Shown here piece after piece: positions 5,248 to 6,648 of a stretch of 6,648 nt of DNA. Made by a program: the position numbers and the translations under genes. Numbering within the stretch: position 1 is the first letter of the stretch; every line of letters starts with the position of its first letter. The notes beneath the pieces were generated by a model. That model saw only the letters and a program-made list of their open reading frames with translations. It had not been told where the DNA came from and searched no databases. This stretch comes from Candidatus Sulfotelmatobacter sp. (lineage in GTDB: Bacteria > Acidobacteriota > Terriglobia > Terriglobales > Acidobacteriaceae): the NCBI GenBank assembly GCA_030045935.1, contig JASIEN010000559.1, positions 1-6,648 on the forward strand, in the 5' to 3' direction.

Positions 5248-6648
5248 TCAACCTTGTACTGATAGCAAGAACGGCTGCTCGAACGCCTCGGCAACCCAGC
5301 GCAAGAACCGCGCTGCGTCGGCGCCATCAATCAGCCGATGATCGTACGACAACGACAAAGGCAGAATCAGCCGGGGCTCGAATTTGCCGCCTATCCATTC
5401 CGGTTCCATGCGGGAACGAGAAAGCCCCAGAATCGCGACTTCAGGATGGTTCACAATCGGAGAAAACGCCGTGCCACCGATGCCGCCAAGATTGGTAATG
5501 GTGAAGGTTCCCCCTTCCATATCGGCCGGAGTCAGTTTTTTCTCGCGTGCCTTCTGCGATAGCTGCGACAACTCGACCGCCAGCTCAACAATATTCTTTT
5601 TATCGACATCGCGGATGACCGGAACCAATAGCCCGCGGTCCGTGTCCGCAGCGACACCGATGTTGATGTACTGCTTGTAAATAATTTCTTCCTTCTCCAT
5701 ATCGATGCTGGCGTTGAACTGCGGAAAAACCTTCAAAGCCGACGCGCAAACTTTCAATGCGATGGCAGTCACGGTCATCTTGCCACCGGCCTGCTCCGCC
5801 TTTGGCGCAAACCGTGCGCGCAACTGCTCCAGTTCGGTGATGTCGGCGCGATCGTGCTGCGTGACATGGGGGATCGTGTTCCAGGATTCGGCCAGGTGCT
5901 CTGCCGTCTTGCGGCGCACAGCACGCATCGAAACCCGCTCAATCTTTCCCCACTTTGTGAAATCCGGCAGGTGCGGAGCGATAAAATGGCCGGCCCGCGC
6001 CGGAGCAGCCGCCGCCGTCGCAGCGCTGATCACCAAACCTTTTGCGCGAGCCTTCACATCGTCTTCGCTGATGCGCCCGCCGGGGCCTGTGCCGTTCACG
6101 TCATAGATATCAACTCCGAGTTCGCGTGCCAGCCGTCGCGTAGAAGGCGCTGCCGCAACTGGGTCCCTGTGCTCAGTTCCGGCGACCTTGCCCAACTGCA
6201 CGGGCATCGAGAAAACCTGCGGCTGCTGTGCCCGCGGTTGATCTGGAGGCAATGCTTGCTCTTCGGTTTTTCCCTCGGCCCGAATGGCCGCCTGAAATGC
6301 CAGCCGCGCACCGTGCTGTCCAGAAACGTGTTCGACGGGCCCTCTTGACGGGCGGACCGCCTCGCCTGGCGTCGGCGTGGCACTTTGCAGCGTAAAGACC
6401 ACCTGCCCAACTTTGATCCTCTCGCCCTCTTTGACTTTGATTTCTTTCACCACCCCGCTCACGGTGGAGGGAACTTCTACTACGGCTTTGTCCGTTTCCA
6501 GTTCCATCACTGGCTGGCCTGCAGAAACTTTGGTCCCCGGCGCAATCATCAGCCGGACCAGGTCGCCTTCGGAAATGTTTTCCCCCAATTCCTGCAAGCG
6601 GAATTCAGTTGGAGCCGGCGAATCGGTAGCTCGCGTCCGCTGCGATGC
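5248..6648 (-). CDS. aceF: Dihydrolipoyllysine acetyltransferase, E2 of pyruvate dehydrogenase (5' end outside window)
   Basis: This E2 subunit moves the acyl group from E1 to CoA on its swinging lipoyl arm and forms the cubic or icosahedral core of the complex. Counting from the right edge, 466 residues are visible. A lipoyl domain spans about 13-88, with the lipoylated lysine at 54 (ETDKAVVEV). A linker rich in Pro, Gln and Ala follows to about 166. The E1/E3-binding domain is at about 167-200 (STRRLARELGVDI then GPGGRISEDD). An Ala-rich linker covers about 203-222, and the catalytic core runs to the end, with His437 and Asp441 in YDHRLIDG. The core stretch SPIVNHPEVAILG is close to AceF, which favours acetyltransferase over succinyltransferase. 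The frame stays open to the edge with no ATG or GTG; the TTG at 6597 would cut off the first lipoyl strand (EFRLQELGEN), so the gene starts outside the window. It stops 188 bases before the SDR start; LpdA, two genes on, is the likely E3. Confidence 0.94.
   Translation of the reverse strand, partial: ASQRTRATDSPAPTEFRLQELGENISEGDLVRLMIAPGTKVSAGQPVMELETDKAVVEVPSTVSGVVKEIKVKEGERIKVGQVVFTLQSATPTPGEAVRPSRGPVEHVSGQHGARLAFQAAIRAEGKTEEQALPPDQPRAQQPQVFSMPVQLGKVAGTEHRDPVAAAPSTRRLARELGVDIYDVNGTGPGGRISEDDVKARAKGLVISAATAAAAPARAGHFIAPHLPDFTKWGKIERVSMRAVRRKTAEHLAESWNTIPHVTQHDRADITELEQLRARFAPKAEQAGGKMTVTAIALKVCASALKVFPQFNASIDMEKEEIIYKQYINIGVAADTDRGLLVPVIRDVDKKNIVELAVELSQLSQKAREKKLTPADMEGGTFTITNLGGIGGTAFSPIVNHPEVAILGLSRSRMEPEWIGGKFEPRLILPLSLSYDHRLIDGADAARFLRWVAEAFEQPFLLSVQG

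Overview
The window looks like a chromosomal stretch of a moderately GC-rich, Gram-negative-type aerobic or facultative bacterium. The protein style (AceF/Lpd-type pyruvate dehydrogenase subunits, a RclA/MerA-like flavoprotein with a GGSCPNIAC redox motif, a membrane-anchored PrxQ) would fit Acidobacteriota. That placement is an impression from sequence character, not something the window proves. I see no IS element, CRISPR array, intact tRNA or rRNA, or phage gene.

Layout. At the left edge (1-671, + strand) lies the 3' part of a serine beta-lactamase-family hydrolase, converging on the rest of the window. Everything from 705 to the right edge is on the minus strand and is read right to left: a dihydrolipoyl acyltransferase (E2, cut by the right edge), a classical short-chain dehydrogenase/reductase, a MerA/RclA-like FAD disulfide oxidoreductase, dihydrolipoyl dehydrogenase (E3, lpdA) and a peroxiredoxin of the Bcp/PrxQ family. 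Gaps between the minus-strand genes are 188, 87, 106 and 10 bases. lpdA and the peroxiredoxin are therefore very likely co-transcribed. The other junctions are wide enough to hold separate promoters, but I saw no convincing -35/-10 pair.

How the genes work together. E2 carries a lipoyl domain and the acetyltransferase core, and LpdA reoxidises its dihydrolipoamide, so the two belong to one 2-oxo acid dehydrogenase complex, most likely pyruvate dehydrogenase. The E1 gene is not visible and would be expected beyond the right edge. The unusual point is that E2 and E3 are separated by two NAD(P)/FAD redox enzymes and that E3 is followed directly by a peroxiredoxin. A link between the NADH/lipoamide system and peroxide or reactive-electrophile defence is a reasonable hypothesis, but it is inferred only from gene order. 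No clearly unprecedented system is visible. The best leads are the redox gene order, the membrane-anchored PrxQ with an alpha3-type resolving cysteine, and a hairpin that covers the Shine-Dalgarno of the SDR gene.
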